Shown here one piece after another: positions 43,666-52,025 of a DNA stretch of 64,000 bases (position 1 is the first letter of the stretch; each line of letters starts with the position of its first letter). The notes beneath the pieces are model-generated. The model was given only the letters and a program-made list of their open reading frames with translations, made no database searches and had not been told where the DNA came from. Origin of the DNA: JALOLV01 sp046295175 (GTDB lineage: Bacteria; Bacteroidota; Bacteroidia; Cytophagales; Spirosomataceae); contig JBKBNY010000005.1 in NCBI GenBank assembly GCA_046295175.1, forward strand, positions 62,001-126,000, in the 5' to 3' direction. Both the position numbers and the translations under genes were made by a program.

Positions 43666-43955
43666 GACCTATCTTTACTACGGACAAATCATCTGACTAT
43701 GAATACCAGCAATTGTACTACTATCAACTAATATTGGGCTTCACCGAATTCAATCTGGCTTTTAGTTGTTAACTTTATTGGCAGTTTTTCAATCGGCATT
43801 GTTTGGGGCTAACACAGCAACATTTCCAGCCTTGTGGCACAGCTCGAACCTCTAACATTGAAAATCAAGATACTATGATTTAGCCGTATCATGGTTTTCT
43901 GGGGAATTTATTTTACGTATTTTAAAACAACCTGTAAATTGAAACGATAAATTAA
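43666..43955. other. Intergenic region with possible gene fragment and attC-like sequence
   Basis: Just after the cupin remnant, one frame to TAA 43770-43772 reads TTDKSSDYEYQQLYYYQLILG, which looks like a protein fragment that I do not recognise. From about 43800 the sequence has GGGGCTAACACAGC, TTTCCAGCCTTGTGGC and CGAACCTCTAACATTG, reminiscent of the boundary elements found elsewhere in this region. Confidence 0.35.
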
Positions 43956-44450
43956 ATGAACAGAACTGAAAAGGTATTGACAACGATAATTTTTGGAGTT
44001 TTAATTCAACTGCTGATTTCTTGTGGCAACGACTCAAAAACAACAACCAAGCAGACTGAAAAGAATCTTCTGTCCAAACAGTCAAATCCAGTTGTCTATT
44101 TCGAAATACCCGTCAATGACATCGATAGAGCAATAAAGTTTTACCAATCGGTTTTTCATTTTGATTTTGAGAAAGAAGAAATTGACGGCAACCAAATGGC
44201 GTTGTTTCCGTTTGTAGAAAAAAACTCAGGCATATCGGGGGCTTTGGCAAAGGGAGAAATCTACAAACCTACCAAAGACGGAGTAGTAATCTATTTCAAA
44301 ACCGAAAACATTGACGAAACCCTGAAATTGGTTGTTGCGAACGGTGGAAAAATCTTGTATCCGAAGACTTCAAATGGAGATTTGGGTTCGGTAGCCGAAT
44401 TTGAAGACAGCGAAGGCAACCGAATTGCCCTACATCAATCAAACAATTAG
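43956..44450 (+). CDS. VOC-family lipoprotein
   Basis: A 164-residue protein. Residues 1-22 form a lipoprotein signal with LLISCGN (Cys23), which is unusual for the normally cytoplasmic VOC family. Residues 45-160 are one VOC domain (VVYFEIPVNDIDRAIKFYQSVF; SVAEFEDSEGNRIALHQS) with candidate ligands E in YFEIP and E in DSEGN. Exported VOC proteins may bind or degrade an antibiotic or redox-active metabolite at the cell surface; this is inference. A stand-alone gene in the acquired region. Confidence 0.8.
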   Translation: MNRTEKVLTTIIFGVLIQLLISCGNDSKTTTKQTEKNLLSKQSNPVVYFEIPVNDIDRAIKFYQSVFHFDFEKEEIDGNQMALFPFVEKNSGISGALAKGEIYKPTKDGVVIYFKTENIDETLKLVVANGGKILYPKTSNGDLGSVAEFEDSEGNRIALHQSNN

Positions 44451-44610
44451 TGAAACCGTGAAAGGGGTACTACACCCTTCGTATTTCTACTATTTTTCAT
44501 TCTATAAACCCCGTTCGGGTAATTGGTCAGCCATAAACACCTCTCATATATTCTTGTATTAGAGATTCATAAATCTTTTTTAGTATTGCGATGTAAAATT
44601 CTCTACTAAA

Positions 44611-45414
44611 ATGAAAAAAGCTATATCTCTAATTTTCAGTATTTTAATCATTTACTCCGCTCAAGCACAAACAATAGATACATTGGTAGATGTAGGCGGT
44701 TACAAACTCCATTTTAGAGTGGTCAAAGGCAAAGGAGTACCTATCGTTTTTGAGTCTGGCAATGGCGATGACAGCACTGTGTGGAAAGATTTACTCAAAC
44801 CACTGCACGACTCAACCCAAGCAACATTGATAACTTACGACAGAGCGGGTTTAGGATTGAGCGAGATAGACACCAATAAAATAAACATCCAAAATGAGGT
44901 AACCGCTTTAGAAACAGGATTGAAAAAATTGGGTTATTTCAAAAACTTCTTCGTTGTAAGCCATTCGTTTGGTAGCTATTACTCAACATTATTTGCATTA
45001 AAAAACCCAAAAAAAGTAAAAGGAGTTGTATTTATTGATGTATTAACACCTTGCTATTTCACTAAATCGAGAGCAAGAGAAACCAAAGAATCTATCAGTA
45101 AAGATGATTGGCAGATGCTAAAAAAAGAAGCCATTGGCCTTTACCACGTTCTCGATAATCTTGAGTCAATTTACGACTACACAAAAGACAAACAATTACC
45201 TCCGAGTATTCCACTGACAGTCATCGGGGCTGATATTCCGCCTCCAATCGTAAAAGAAAACAAGAAAGAAGAATGGAAAAACTGCCTTAGGGCTTTTGGA
45301 GAATTACCCAATCATAGTTATGTATTAGCCAAAAACAGTGGGCATAAAGTATGGAAAAACGACCCATCGCTCGTAATTGGCGAAATCGTAAAACTGTACA
45401 GAAAAGTAAAATAG
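44611..45414 (+). CDS. Secreted alpha/beta hydrolase
   Basis: A 267-residue protein with a signal peptide (to about YSAQAQ, residue 20). Nucleophile S119 is in SHSFGS, acid residue candidate D in VIGAD or FIDVL, and the catalytic His in NSGHKVW near residue 247; the oxyanion segment is VFESGNGDD. The YDRAGLGLSE segment places it in the lipase/proline-iminopeptidase-like group. The substrate is unknown. It ends 30 bp before a perfect 40-bp palindrome that separates it from the convergent DUF5686 gene. Confidence 0.82.
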   Translation: MKKAISLIFSILIIYSAQAQTIDTLVDVGGYKLHFRVVKGKGVPIVFESGNGDDSTVWKDLLKPLHDSTQATLITYDRAGLGLSEIDTNKINIQNEVTALETGLKKLGYFKNFFVVSHSFGSYYSTLFALKNPKKVKGVVFIDVLTPCYFTKSRARETKESISKDDWQMLKKEAIGLYHVLDNLESIYDYTKDKQLPPSIPLTVIGADIPPPIVKENKKEEWKNCLRAFGELPNHSYVLAKNSGHKVWKNDPSLVIGEIVKLYRKVK

Positions 45415-45443
45415 CGTGAACTATGGTTTATGCTGGATATTTC

Positions 45444-45483
45444 TTCTTCGTAAGAACACGCCGCGGCGTGTTCTTACGAAGAA
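45444..45483. repeat. Perfect 40-bp palindrome between convergent genes
   Basis: The two 20-nt arms, starting TTCTTCGTAAGAACACG, are exact reverse complements with no spacer. It lies between the stops of the hydrolase gene (45414, rightward) and the DUF5686 gene (45512, leftward). The core AACACGCCGCGGCGTGTT type suggests a REP-like or bidirectional terminator role. Confidence 0.9.
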
Positions 45484-45511
45484 TTTTACCCATAACTCAC
45501 GTTAAAATAAA

Positions 45512-48007
45512 TCAAAGTGTAATCTCCAACGTAAATTTTACGCCAAATTTCTTGATATTGGGCATATCGCGATAGGTAAGGCGGTGCATGGCTTCTACTC
45601 TTAAAACCTTGAAGATATTATTGATTCCGTAGCCGAGTTCTACGTAAGGCGTACTATTTAAGCTACTAAAAGTAGGTGTCACGCTACTCCCTTCGGTCAG
45701 TGGGTTTATCTGTTGATTTGCTTTTGAAATACCTCCTATTAAGAATTTTCCAGTCGTAAAGGTTCGCCATTTAAGTTTTCTGATGAGCGGAACTCGATTG
45801 AAGAATAACCCCTCAAAATCGTGGGTATAACGTACAGAGGCGTACCTATCGCTCACAAATTCAAAATTATTCATGAGGTTAAACGAATTGCCCACAATAA
45901 AAATGCTCTCATTACCCAAATGACTTTTTAGTAACGGATACGGAACCGTCCCGAAAATCGCTCCTGCTTCGGCTCGGTAGTAGGTCTTCCCAAAATACCC
46001 CAGATTGAGCGTATGGCTATACTTTGCCATCAGTTTATGGTAATTAAAATCGCCGTCAAAAACATTTTTAGCCCCGAGAATATACTTAAAAGTTATGGTT
46101 GGCGAATTGGTCGTACCAAAACTCAATCTTTCGTTATCGCTGATAATGGCCAATTCATCACGGGCAAATGTCAGCTCTGAAACAAACTCGGTGGTGTTAA
46201 AATTGGTAATCAATGGCGATGATTCGCCCAGACTCGGAGTTTGGCGATAAGCAAAATCGTACAGTGGATTAAAAGTTCGGGTTCGCATGCCAAAATTAGT
46301 AAATATCCCCTTAGCGACCTCTCGCTGAAACTGCACTCGGTTTTCGATTTCTCTAAATGGTCGCATCAGCGTACCAAATTTCATGTAAGCCGCAAAAATC
46401 GACCCTAATCCTAAATCTTCATTACGCAACCCAACCTGCTCTATGTCGTTGGTGTGTTTGATGCTAAAAGTTGTCCAGGGCTTCCGAGAAATAATGCGGG
46501 TTACTTCTCCCCCAGCCTTCCAGTCTCTATCTTTTGTTCCGTAAGCCAAATACCCCTGCAAAATCCACTTTTTGCTAAATTCTATGTTTGTTCTCAGTCC
46601 CAAACGCATCCTTACACCTTCAATGTTATTGATGGCTCCGGTATAAACCATTGGGCCTAACTCAATCCCTGTAAAAATCCTCTGATAACCAGTTGAGGCG
46701 AGTGTAGCCAAACTCGCAAAACGTTTCATCACGGGCATATTTCGGATGGTATCAATCATCGAATACGCCATTTGGTCTTTAGTCGAAAAAGGTTCGGGGC
46801 GAACTCGCTGCCAATACAAATTATCGTTTTCTCGGTAATCGGGAGCAATCTCGATTCCGTTATCAAAAAACTTTACGTCCTGCACTCGGTCGGCTGCGAT
46901 GTCTTCGTTGTAATTCGTGAATTTCAACAACATACCCGCCGAATTTTTGGTCAATTCGTTTACATCCACCAAAATTCGGTTTTTTACCGGAAACCAAACC
47001 TTACCAATGGGTTCTAACTCTTGCTGAATCTTGATTCTCTCAACAAAATTAAGATTGGCATCTTTGGTAATTGTAGCATCTATTTGAGCAATCGCCCAAG
47101 TATTTTTCTCAATCCAAATTGTACCCGAAAAAGCCAAATCTTGCGGACGTTTGGGCGTAAAATCAATCTTGTAGCAGAAATTATCGCCAAAATACGTACT
47201 GTCGGATAAATAATAATCGTAAATCAGTTTCCAATCGTCGGCAACGGGCGAAGCAAAGTTTTTATTGAGAACATTAACTTGGTTGACATAAAAATTGTAT
47301 TGTTGAAACGACGAACCAATCAGTTGCGAAGTCAGACTTCCATCCGTCACACCCACACCTCTGATATTTGTCTTTTCGATGATTTCTTTTGCCAATTTTG
47401 GGTTATTTCGGTAGTAATAATGCGAAATTGATTCCGAAATAAAAGTTGGCAGCAGTACATCGCCATCATCATCGGTCAGTGTCCCGATATCTTCGATGGC
47501 TTTGTTTATTTTTTGAGTAATCTTACGGTCGCGAAGTTTTTCGCTAATTTTATTGAGGTCAATCTCAATTTTATTGTAGCTTTTATAGTCAAAACCCTCG
47601 ATTCGTTTGTAATTATTTTCGGACTTAGCAGCTACCGCCTTTCGGATAATTTTGTGTGCAGGGTTTTCGCCCGCATAGACTTTTACCTCTTGCAGTACGA
47701 TTTCGGAGGGTTTGAGCAGGATAAATACATTTTGAGAGGATGAATCTTTTGAAATGAAAACCGTTTTGGGTTGGTAGCCCATCGTCGTGATAAGCAACGA
47801 ATCGGCAGTAATGGCTTTGAGTTGAAGCAAGAAGTTTCCTTCAAAATCGGTGTTTGTACCAAAGGTTGTATTTTTCAAACTAACCGCCGCAAACGGTATC
47901 GGGTCTTGTGTAACGGCATCAATCACCTTGCCTCTGATTACATAAGGCGACTGGGCAAAAGCGAAAGAAGGAATCCAGAATAAAAATAAAAAGTATAATT
48001 GCTTCAT
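45512..48007 (-). CDS. DUF5686 outer-membrane protein with carboxypeptidase-regulatory domain
   Basis: An 831-residue protein from ATG 48007 with a signal peptide (to about FAFAQ, residue 18). Residues 20-105 are the regulatory-like domain (YVIRGKVIDAVTQDPIPFAAV), then VYAGENPAHKIIRKAVAAKSENN, which opens the DUF5686 region; the C-terminal 400 residues alternate strands and end in FGVKFTLEITL, as for an outer-membrane barrel. The function of DUF5686 is unknown. It is monocistronic: the palindrome is downstream, and a terminator for the helicase gene lies upstream. Confidence 0.85.
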   Translation of the reverse strand: MKQLYFLFLFWIPSFAFAQSPYVIRGKVIDAVTQDPIPFAAVSLKNTTFGTNTDFEGNFLLQLKAITADSLLITTMGYQPKTVFISKDSSSQNVFILLKPSEIVLQEVKVYAGENPAHKIIRKAVAAKSENNYKRIEGFDYKSYNKIEIDLNKISEKLRDRKITQKINKAIEDIGTLTDDDGDVLLPTFISESISHYYYRNNPKLAKEIIEKTNIRGVGVTDGSLTSQLIGSSFQQYNFYVNQVNVLNKNFASPVADDWKLIYDYYLSDSTYFGDNFCYKIDFTPKRPQDLAFSGTIWIEKNTWAIAQIDATITKDANLNFVERIKIQQELEPIGKVWFPVKNRILVDVNELTKNSAGMLLKFTNYNEDIAADRVQDVKFFDNGIEIAPDYRENDNLYWQRVRPEPFSTKDQMAYSMIDTIRNMPVMKRFASLATLASTGYQRIFTGIELGPMVYTGAINNIEGVRMRLGLRTNIEFSKKWILQGYLAYGTKDRDWKAGGEVTRIISRKPWTTFSIKHTNDIEQVGLRNEDLGLGSIFAAYMKFGTLMRPFREIENRVQFQREVAKGIFTNFGMRTRTFNPLYDFAYRQTPSLGESSPLITNFNTTEFVSELTFARDELAIISDNERLSFGTTNSPTITFKYILGAKNVFDGDFNYHKLMAKYSHTLNLGYFGKTYYRAEAGAIFGTVPYPLLKSHLGNESIFIVGNSFNLMNNFEFVSDRYASVRYTHDFEGLFFNRVPLIRKLKWRTFTTGKFLIGGISKANQQINPLTEGSSVTPTFSSLNSTPYVELGYGINNIFKVLRVEAMHRLTYRDMPNIKKFGVKFTLEITL

Positions 48008-48123
48008 TACACGACCGAATAGACAATACAATTTAGCATAATAGACGAAATCTATCGTGAAAGAGTTAATCTATTTTTCAAAATACTTTTTATAGTGATA
48101 TAAAAACTTTGAGATGTGATAAA

Positions 48124-48166
48124 GTAAAAAATAAACCCCCACTGCACCAAGTACAATGGGGGTCTT
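48124..48166 (-). terminator. Rho-independent terminator for the helicase gene
   Basis: Read leftward, ACCCCCA/TGGGGGT is a 7-bp G/C-rich stem with about a 15-nt loop (TTGTACTTGGTGCAG), followed by TTTATTTTTTAC. It lies 21 bp beyond the helicase stop. Confidence 0.75.
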
Positions 48167-48186
48167 TAAAAATATATAAAGATTAA

Positions 48187-49950
48187 TTATTTCGCGATTT
48201 CGATGCTTGCTTCTCTACCGTTGATAGTGTTGCCATTCATCGCCTTCAAAACGCTGTTTACATCATTTTGTGGAACTTCTACGAAGCTAAATTTATCGTA
48301 AATATCAATCTGTCCGATTGCTTTTCCTGGGATACGAGCCTCAGATGTAATCGCACCTACGATATGGTTTGGAGCAACGTTGTCTTTGCGTCCTAAATTG
48401 ATAAACAATCTTACCATACCTTCACGGCCCGACCCACGACGGCCTCCGTCACGACCTCCGAAACGTGGCTCTGCACTGCGGCTTCTATCGCCACGAGGTT
48501 CAAAGCTTCCACGTCTTTCACGGTCAAATCCACCGCTTCTCGAATCACGTCCACCACGGTCATTGCGGTCAAATCTTCTGTCGCTACTTCTTTCGTTGCG
48601 GTCAAAAGTTTTCGGACGACGGTCTTCTTCGGCTAAATCTCCATCGGCAAAAGTAGATTTTACGCTACCCATTTGCATCTTGAATAAGGCCGAAAGAATC
48701 TGAGTATTGTAGTATCCTTCTTCTTTGAGGGTCTCGATGATTGGCTCGTAAGTATCATCAACGCCTTCGTTGATAACTTCTTTGATTTGCTCAATAAACT
48801 TCTGATTACGAGCATTTTGCAATTCGGCTAATGTCGGAATCTCGCCTTTCGGAATACGAACCTTGATGTAGTTTTCGATGTCTCTCAAGCGTTTTTTCTC
48901 AACACCCGATGCCAAAGCAAATGCTTTACCAGTTTTACCAGCACGACCTGTACGACCGATACGGTGAACGTAGTATTCTAAATCCATCGGAATATCGAAG
49001 TTGAATACAGCATCTACACCTTTTACGTCGATACCACGAGCGGCAACATCGGTAGCAACCAAGATAGTTGTTGAGCCACCTCTAAACTTATTCATTACTT
49101 GTGTACGTGCCTGCTGACGCATATCTCCATGCAGACCTTCGGCGGCGTATCCACGAAGTTGTAATTCAGAAACAATCTCATCAACTTTAGATTTCATGTT
49201 GCTGAATACCAATATCAATTTCAAATCGTGAACTTCAATCAATCGGCACATTACTTCCATTTTGGCTTCGCGACGAACCGCAAAATAGAATTGCTCGATG
49301 TTTACGTTGGCGATTTCTTCTTTAACAACTTTAACGATTGCAGGGTCTTTCTGGAAACGCTTTGTGATTGAAAGAATCTCTTTAGACATCGTAGCCGAGA
49401 ACAACAACGTTTGGCGTTCTTCTGGAGCCATCGAAAGCACTTTCTCAATGTCTTCACGGAATCCCATGTTGAGCATTTCGTCAGCCTCGTCCAAAATCAT
49501 CATTTTCAACTCACTGAGATTCAACGTTTTACGTTCTAAGTGGTCAATTACGCGGCCCGGTGTACCTACAACAATCTGAACACCTTTTTTGAGTGAACGA
49601 ATCTGACGGTCGTATGAATCACCACCAAAAATAACTTCAATAAATACTCCTCTTTTAAACTGAGCAATTTTCTTTAATTGCTCGCCCACTTGCACTGCCA
49701 ACTCACGGGTTGGGCATAGAATCAAAACTTGTGGACTTTTGATGTCGGGATTGACAAATTCAACGGCAGGAATACCAAAAGCGGCGGTTTTACCCGTACC
49801 CGTTTGTGCCTGACCGATGACATCTCTACCTTGTAATACGACTGGAATGGCCTCAGACTGGATAGGCGAAGCCTCAACAAAACCCATTTCTGCAACGGCT
49901 TGCAGGATTTCTTCCGATACCGGAAGTTCAGAAAACTTTAATTTTTGCAT
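48187..49950 (-). CDS. DEAD-box RNA helicase with DbpA-like RNA-binding C-terminus
   Basis: A 587-residue protein from ATG 49950; an earlier in-frame start would be in the leader. Helicase motifs are in order: Q-motif, AQTGTGKT (I), PTRELA (Ia), TPGR, DEAD (II), SAT (III), HRIGRTGRAG (VI). From about residue 440 an Arg/Gly/Asp-rich linker (RGDRSRSAEPRFGG) leads to a DbpA-type RNA-binding domain (VRLFINLGRKDN, VGAITSEARIPGKAIG). This is the CshA/DeaD class, which remodels ribosome assembly or mRNA decay complexes and is often cold-induced. The long leader with an attenuator-like hairpin fits control of its own expression. Confidence 0.9.
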   Translation of the reverse strand: MQKLKFSELPVSEEILQAVAEMGFVEASPIQSEAIPVVLQGRDVIGQAQTGTGKTAAFGIPAVEFVNPDIKSPQVLILCPTRELAVQVGEQLKKIAQFKRGVFIEVIFGGDSYDRQIRSLKKGVQIVVGTPGRVIDHLERKTLNLSELKMMILDEADEMLNMGFREDIEKVLSMAPEERQTLLFSATMSKEILSITKRFQKDPAIVKVVKEEIANVNIEQFYFAVRREAKMEVMCRLIEVHDLKLILVFSNMKSKVDEIVSELQLRGYAAEGLHGDMRQQARTQVMNKFRGGSTTILVATDVAARGIDVKGVDAVFNFDIPMDLEYYVHRIGRTGRAGKTGKAFALASGVEKKRLRDIENYIKVRIPKGEIPTLAELQNARNQKFIEQIKEVINEGVDDTYEPIIETLKEEGYYNTQILSALFKMQMGSVKSTFADGDLAEEDRRPKTFDRNERSSDRRFDRNDRGGRDSRSGGFDRERRGSFEPRGDRSRSAEPRFGGRDGGRRGSGREGMVRLFINLGRKDNVAPNHIVGAITSEARIPGKAIGQIDIYDKFSFVEVPQNDVNSVLKAMNGNTINGREASIEIAK

Positions 49951-50048
49951 AAAGATTTGAGTTGTTCGGATGCTCACAAGGTTTGGCGACTTGGTTGTTA
50001 TGCATAACAATCAAGCACTCTAACACGAAACATTCAAACAATAAAATT

Positions 50049-50079
50049 AGAAAAAACGGACAACTGAAAGGTCTCCGTT
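50049..50079 (-). terminator. Terminator-like hairpin in the leader of the helicase gene
   Basis: On the leftward strand AACGGAGAC-CTTTCA-GTTGTCCGTT pairs (9 bp with one bulged G), and a TTTTTTCTAATTTT tract follows. It is upstream of the helicase start (49950) by about 100 nt, so in a leader it would either be an attenuator or end an independent RNA. Confidence 0.65.
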
Positions 50080-50265
50080 GCTTGCTCTGGTTGGAAAATT
50101 GGTCGAAAGACTGCTATGTGGTAGGATTCTGAAACGAAAGAGCATTGCCAACATCTCTTTAACTTATCTAAACCCCGAATAGCCCTTAAAACGATTGATA
50201 CCGCAGAGTACTGAACGGAATAACTTTTATTAAACAGCCACAAAGGTAAAGCTAATATTTGGTAT
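50049..50265 (-). ncRNA. Candidate structured leader or small RNA upstream of the helicase gene
   Basis: About 200 nt on the leftward strand between an A/T-rich promoter-like zone (50265-50340) and the terminator hairpin. A clear inner hairpin is AAAGAG-AUGUUGGCAAUG-CUCUUU (50136-50159), flanked by further weak pairing (GAU.../...AUC; GG...CC). G/C content is higher than the neighbouring non-coding DNA. There is no good ORF in it: the 86-residue open frame lacks any similarity I can identify. It could be a cold-responsive attenuator leader or a free-standing regulatory RNA; a 6S-like identity was considered but not supported. Confidence 0.35.
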
Positions 50266-50491
50266 CGCGAAACATTATTCAATATTTTTTGCATTTTTCA
50301 AAGATTTTGCACTTTACAAAGACTTAATTTAACAATTCTCATTTTTGTAAAATCATTGAAATTATTATTAAATGGCATACTTTTTGAGAATCAATAACTC
50401 GAAATAATTATCAAACGGTACCATAATTGTTTTGTACAAAATTTATAAGCCTTAGAACCACTGAAAATCAGGAAACTAACTCAAAAACTCT

Positions 50492-51847
50492 ATGCGAAAA
50501 CTAATTTTATTACTGCTTACCCTATTATCGAATCAGCTTATTGCACAAAGAGGAATCACATTTATTCATCAATCATTTACCGAAGCACTCAAACTTGCCA
50601 AACAGCAGAAAAAAATTGTGTTTGTAGCCTATACCAACTACGGTGGCAATAGCCGATGGATGGAGATGAATGTCTTGAACGACCCCGAAGTAGGTGAAAC
50701 CTTTAACGAAAACTTTATTAATCTTAAAATCAATGGTGAATCGCTTCGTGATAAAAGCACTTTTGAAGATTTTAAATACCGAGGAATCACGGCTGGATAT
50801 TTTTTCTTTACCCCAAAGGGCGAATTGATTCATAAATTTAATTTCACAAAAACGCCAAGCGAAATCTTGAACGAAGCCAATGTGGCAATTAATCTGAATA
50901 ATGAATTTTCGACAATCGAAAAACTCGACAAAGCTTTCAAAAACGGCGAACGTAGCCAAGAGTTTTTGTATTTGTATTCGCTTCGTCGTCTTCAAAATGT
51001 AGAGGTGGGCAATTCTAAAGAGAAAAACATCAAAGATTTAGACAAAGCCATTCGGAATTATGTAACAGAATTATCTGATGTAAGTAAAAAATCAGAGAAA
51101 AACATGATTTTGATTTGTGAATACCTTTATCAAACCAATAAAAATTGTAGCGATGCTCTTTTTCAAACTTTGATGAATAACATTGAAGCGGCACAAGCAT
51201 TTTCGGATGATAATTTGGCAGGATTTCGACTCAGAATCAATCGTATCATCGACCGTTCTTTTAACGAAGCCGTCTTGACCAAAAATGAAGTGTTGCTAAA
51301 CGATGCAGTAAGAGCCATTGCCAAAAACTGGAATGAAAAAGAATCAGTGTTTTACAATAAAAGTTTGGTGATGTCGAGTTACAGAATCGATTATTATGAA
51401 ATCGCTAAAGATTGGACAAAGTACAAATTTGAGATTAATGAATACTTAAATCATTTTGATTCCCTCGATATTGAGGCTCTCGTAAATGAAAGTATGGCAG
51501 AGTACAAAAAATATGAAGATAAACTCAATTTCTCGGAAGAAGAATGGAAGCAATTACGTGACGAAATCGAGACTTCGTACAACGACGAAGTGGCTTATCA
51601 GTTACGCCTTTATGGCTGGAGATACGCCCAAAATATCAACGACAAAGAGTCATTGAAAGAACCATTGAAATGGTTGAGTAAATCGCTCCGTTTATCATCG
51701 AACCCGATTGCATTGAAAACATATTCGAATCTACTCTACAAAACAGGTCGTGAGCAAGAAGCCAAGCGTTTTGCCGAAATGGCAAACAAACTTCCTTCGA
51801 GCTTCGTACCAGTTCAATTTGCCAAAAAGGTAGAAGAGAATAACTAA
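50492..51847 (+). CDS. Secreted thioredoxin-fold protein lacking the CxxC, with helical repeats
   Basis: A 451-residue protein with a signal peptide (to about LIAQ, residue 19). Residues 25-135 follow the thioredoxin_7/DUF255 layout (SFTEALKLAKQQKKIVFVAYT, then FINLKINGE, then YRGITAGYFFFTPKGEL with the cis-Pro region altered), but the site that should be WCxxC reads YGGNSRWM. So the fold is conserved and redox activity lost. Residues 140-440 are helical with TPR-like repeats (SLRLSSNPIALKTYSNLLYKTGREQEA). Possible chaperone or scaffold; function unknown. Confidence 0.75.
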   Translation: MRKLILLLLTLLSNQLIAQRGITFIHQSFTEALKLAKQQKKIVFVAYTNYGGNSRWMEMNVLNDPEVGETFNENFINLKINGESLRDKSTFEDFKYRGITAGYFFFTPKGELIHKFNFTKTPSEILNEANVAINLNNEFSTIEKLDKAFKNGERSQEFLYLYSLRRLQNVEVGNSKEKNIKDLDKAIRNYVTELSDVSKKSEKNMILICEYLYQTNKNCSDALFQTLMNNIEAAQAFSDDNLAGFRLRINRIIDRSFNEAVLTKNEVLLNDAVRAIAKNWNEKESVFYNKSLVMSSYRIDYYEIAKDWTKYKFEINEYLNHFDSLDIEALVNESMAEYKKYEDKLNFSEEEWKQLRDEIETSYNDEVAYQLRLYGWRYAQNINDKESLKEPLKWLSKSLRLSSNPIALKTYSNLLYKTGREQEAKRFAEMANKLPSSFVPVQFAKKVEENN

Positions 51848-51879
51848 AAATTGGGATTAACGCTCCTGGATTAGAGTTT

Positions 51880-51913
51880 TACCGTAGTACTCAAAGTGCT
51901 ACGGTATTTTTTT
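51880..51913 (+). terminator. Rho-independent terminator
   Basis: TACCGTAGTACT/AGTGCTACGGTA, a 12-bp stem with one T-G wobble and a CAA loop, then TTTTTTT. It ends the thioredoxin-fold gene. Confidence 0.9.
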
Positions 51914-51963
51914 GCCACCAGAAACAAGAAGCAAGATGCAAGAATCCAGAAAAAAATCCTCAT

Positions 51964-51998
51964 AAAAAAATGCCCCGTCAACCGACAGGGCATTTTAT
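51964..51998 (-). terminator. Rho-independent terminator for pckA
   Basis: Read leftward, AATGCCCTGTC-GGTT-GACGGGGCATT forms an 11-bp stem with one mismatch, then TTTTT and TATG. It lies 28 bp beyond the pckA stop. Confidence 0.9.
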
Positions 51999-52025
51999 TT
52001 TCTACTAAGCAAAAACGAAAAAACA

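Noticed and set aside
26700..45500. Prophage or conjugative element
   Set aside because: No integrase, capsid, terminase, relaxase or transfer genes are seen; the region is a collection of unrelated genes and remnants.
50049..50265. Assignment of the helicase leader to a named RNA such as 6S RNA
   Set aside because: I could not identify the central-bubble structure or conserved motifs by eye; the segment is therefore reported only as a candidate.
50034..50294. Leftward 86-codon open frame in the helicase leader
   Set aside because: It has no recognisable similarity, overlaps the terminator-like hairpin, and is better explained as a structured leader or RNA.
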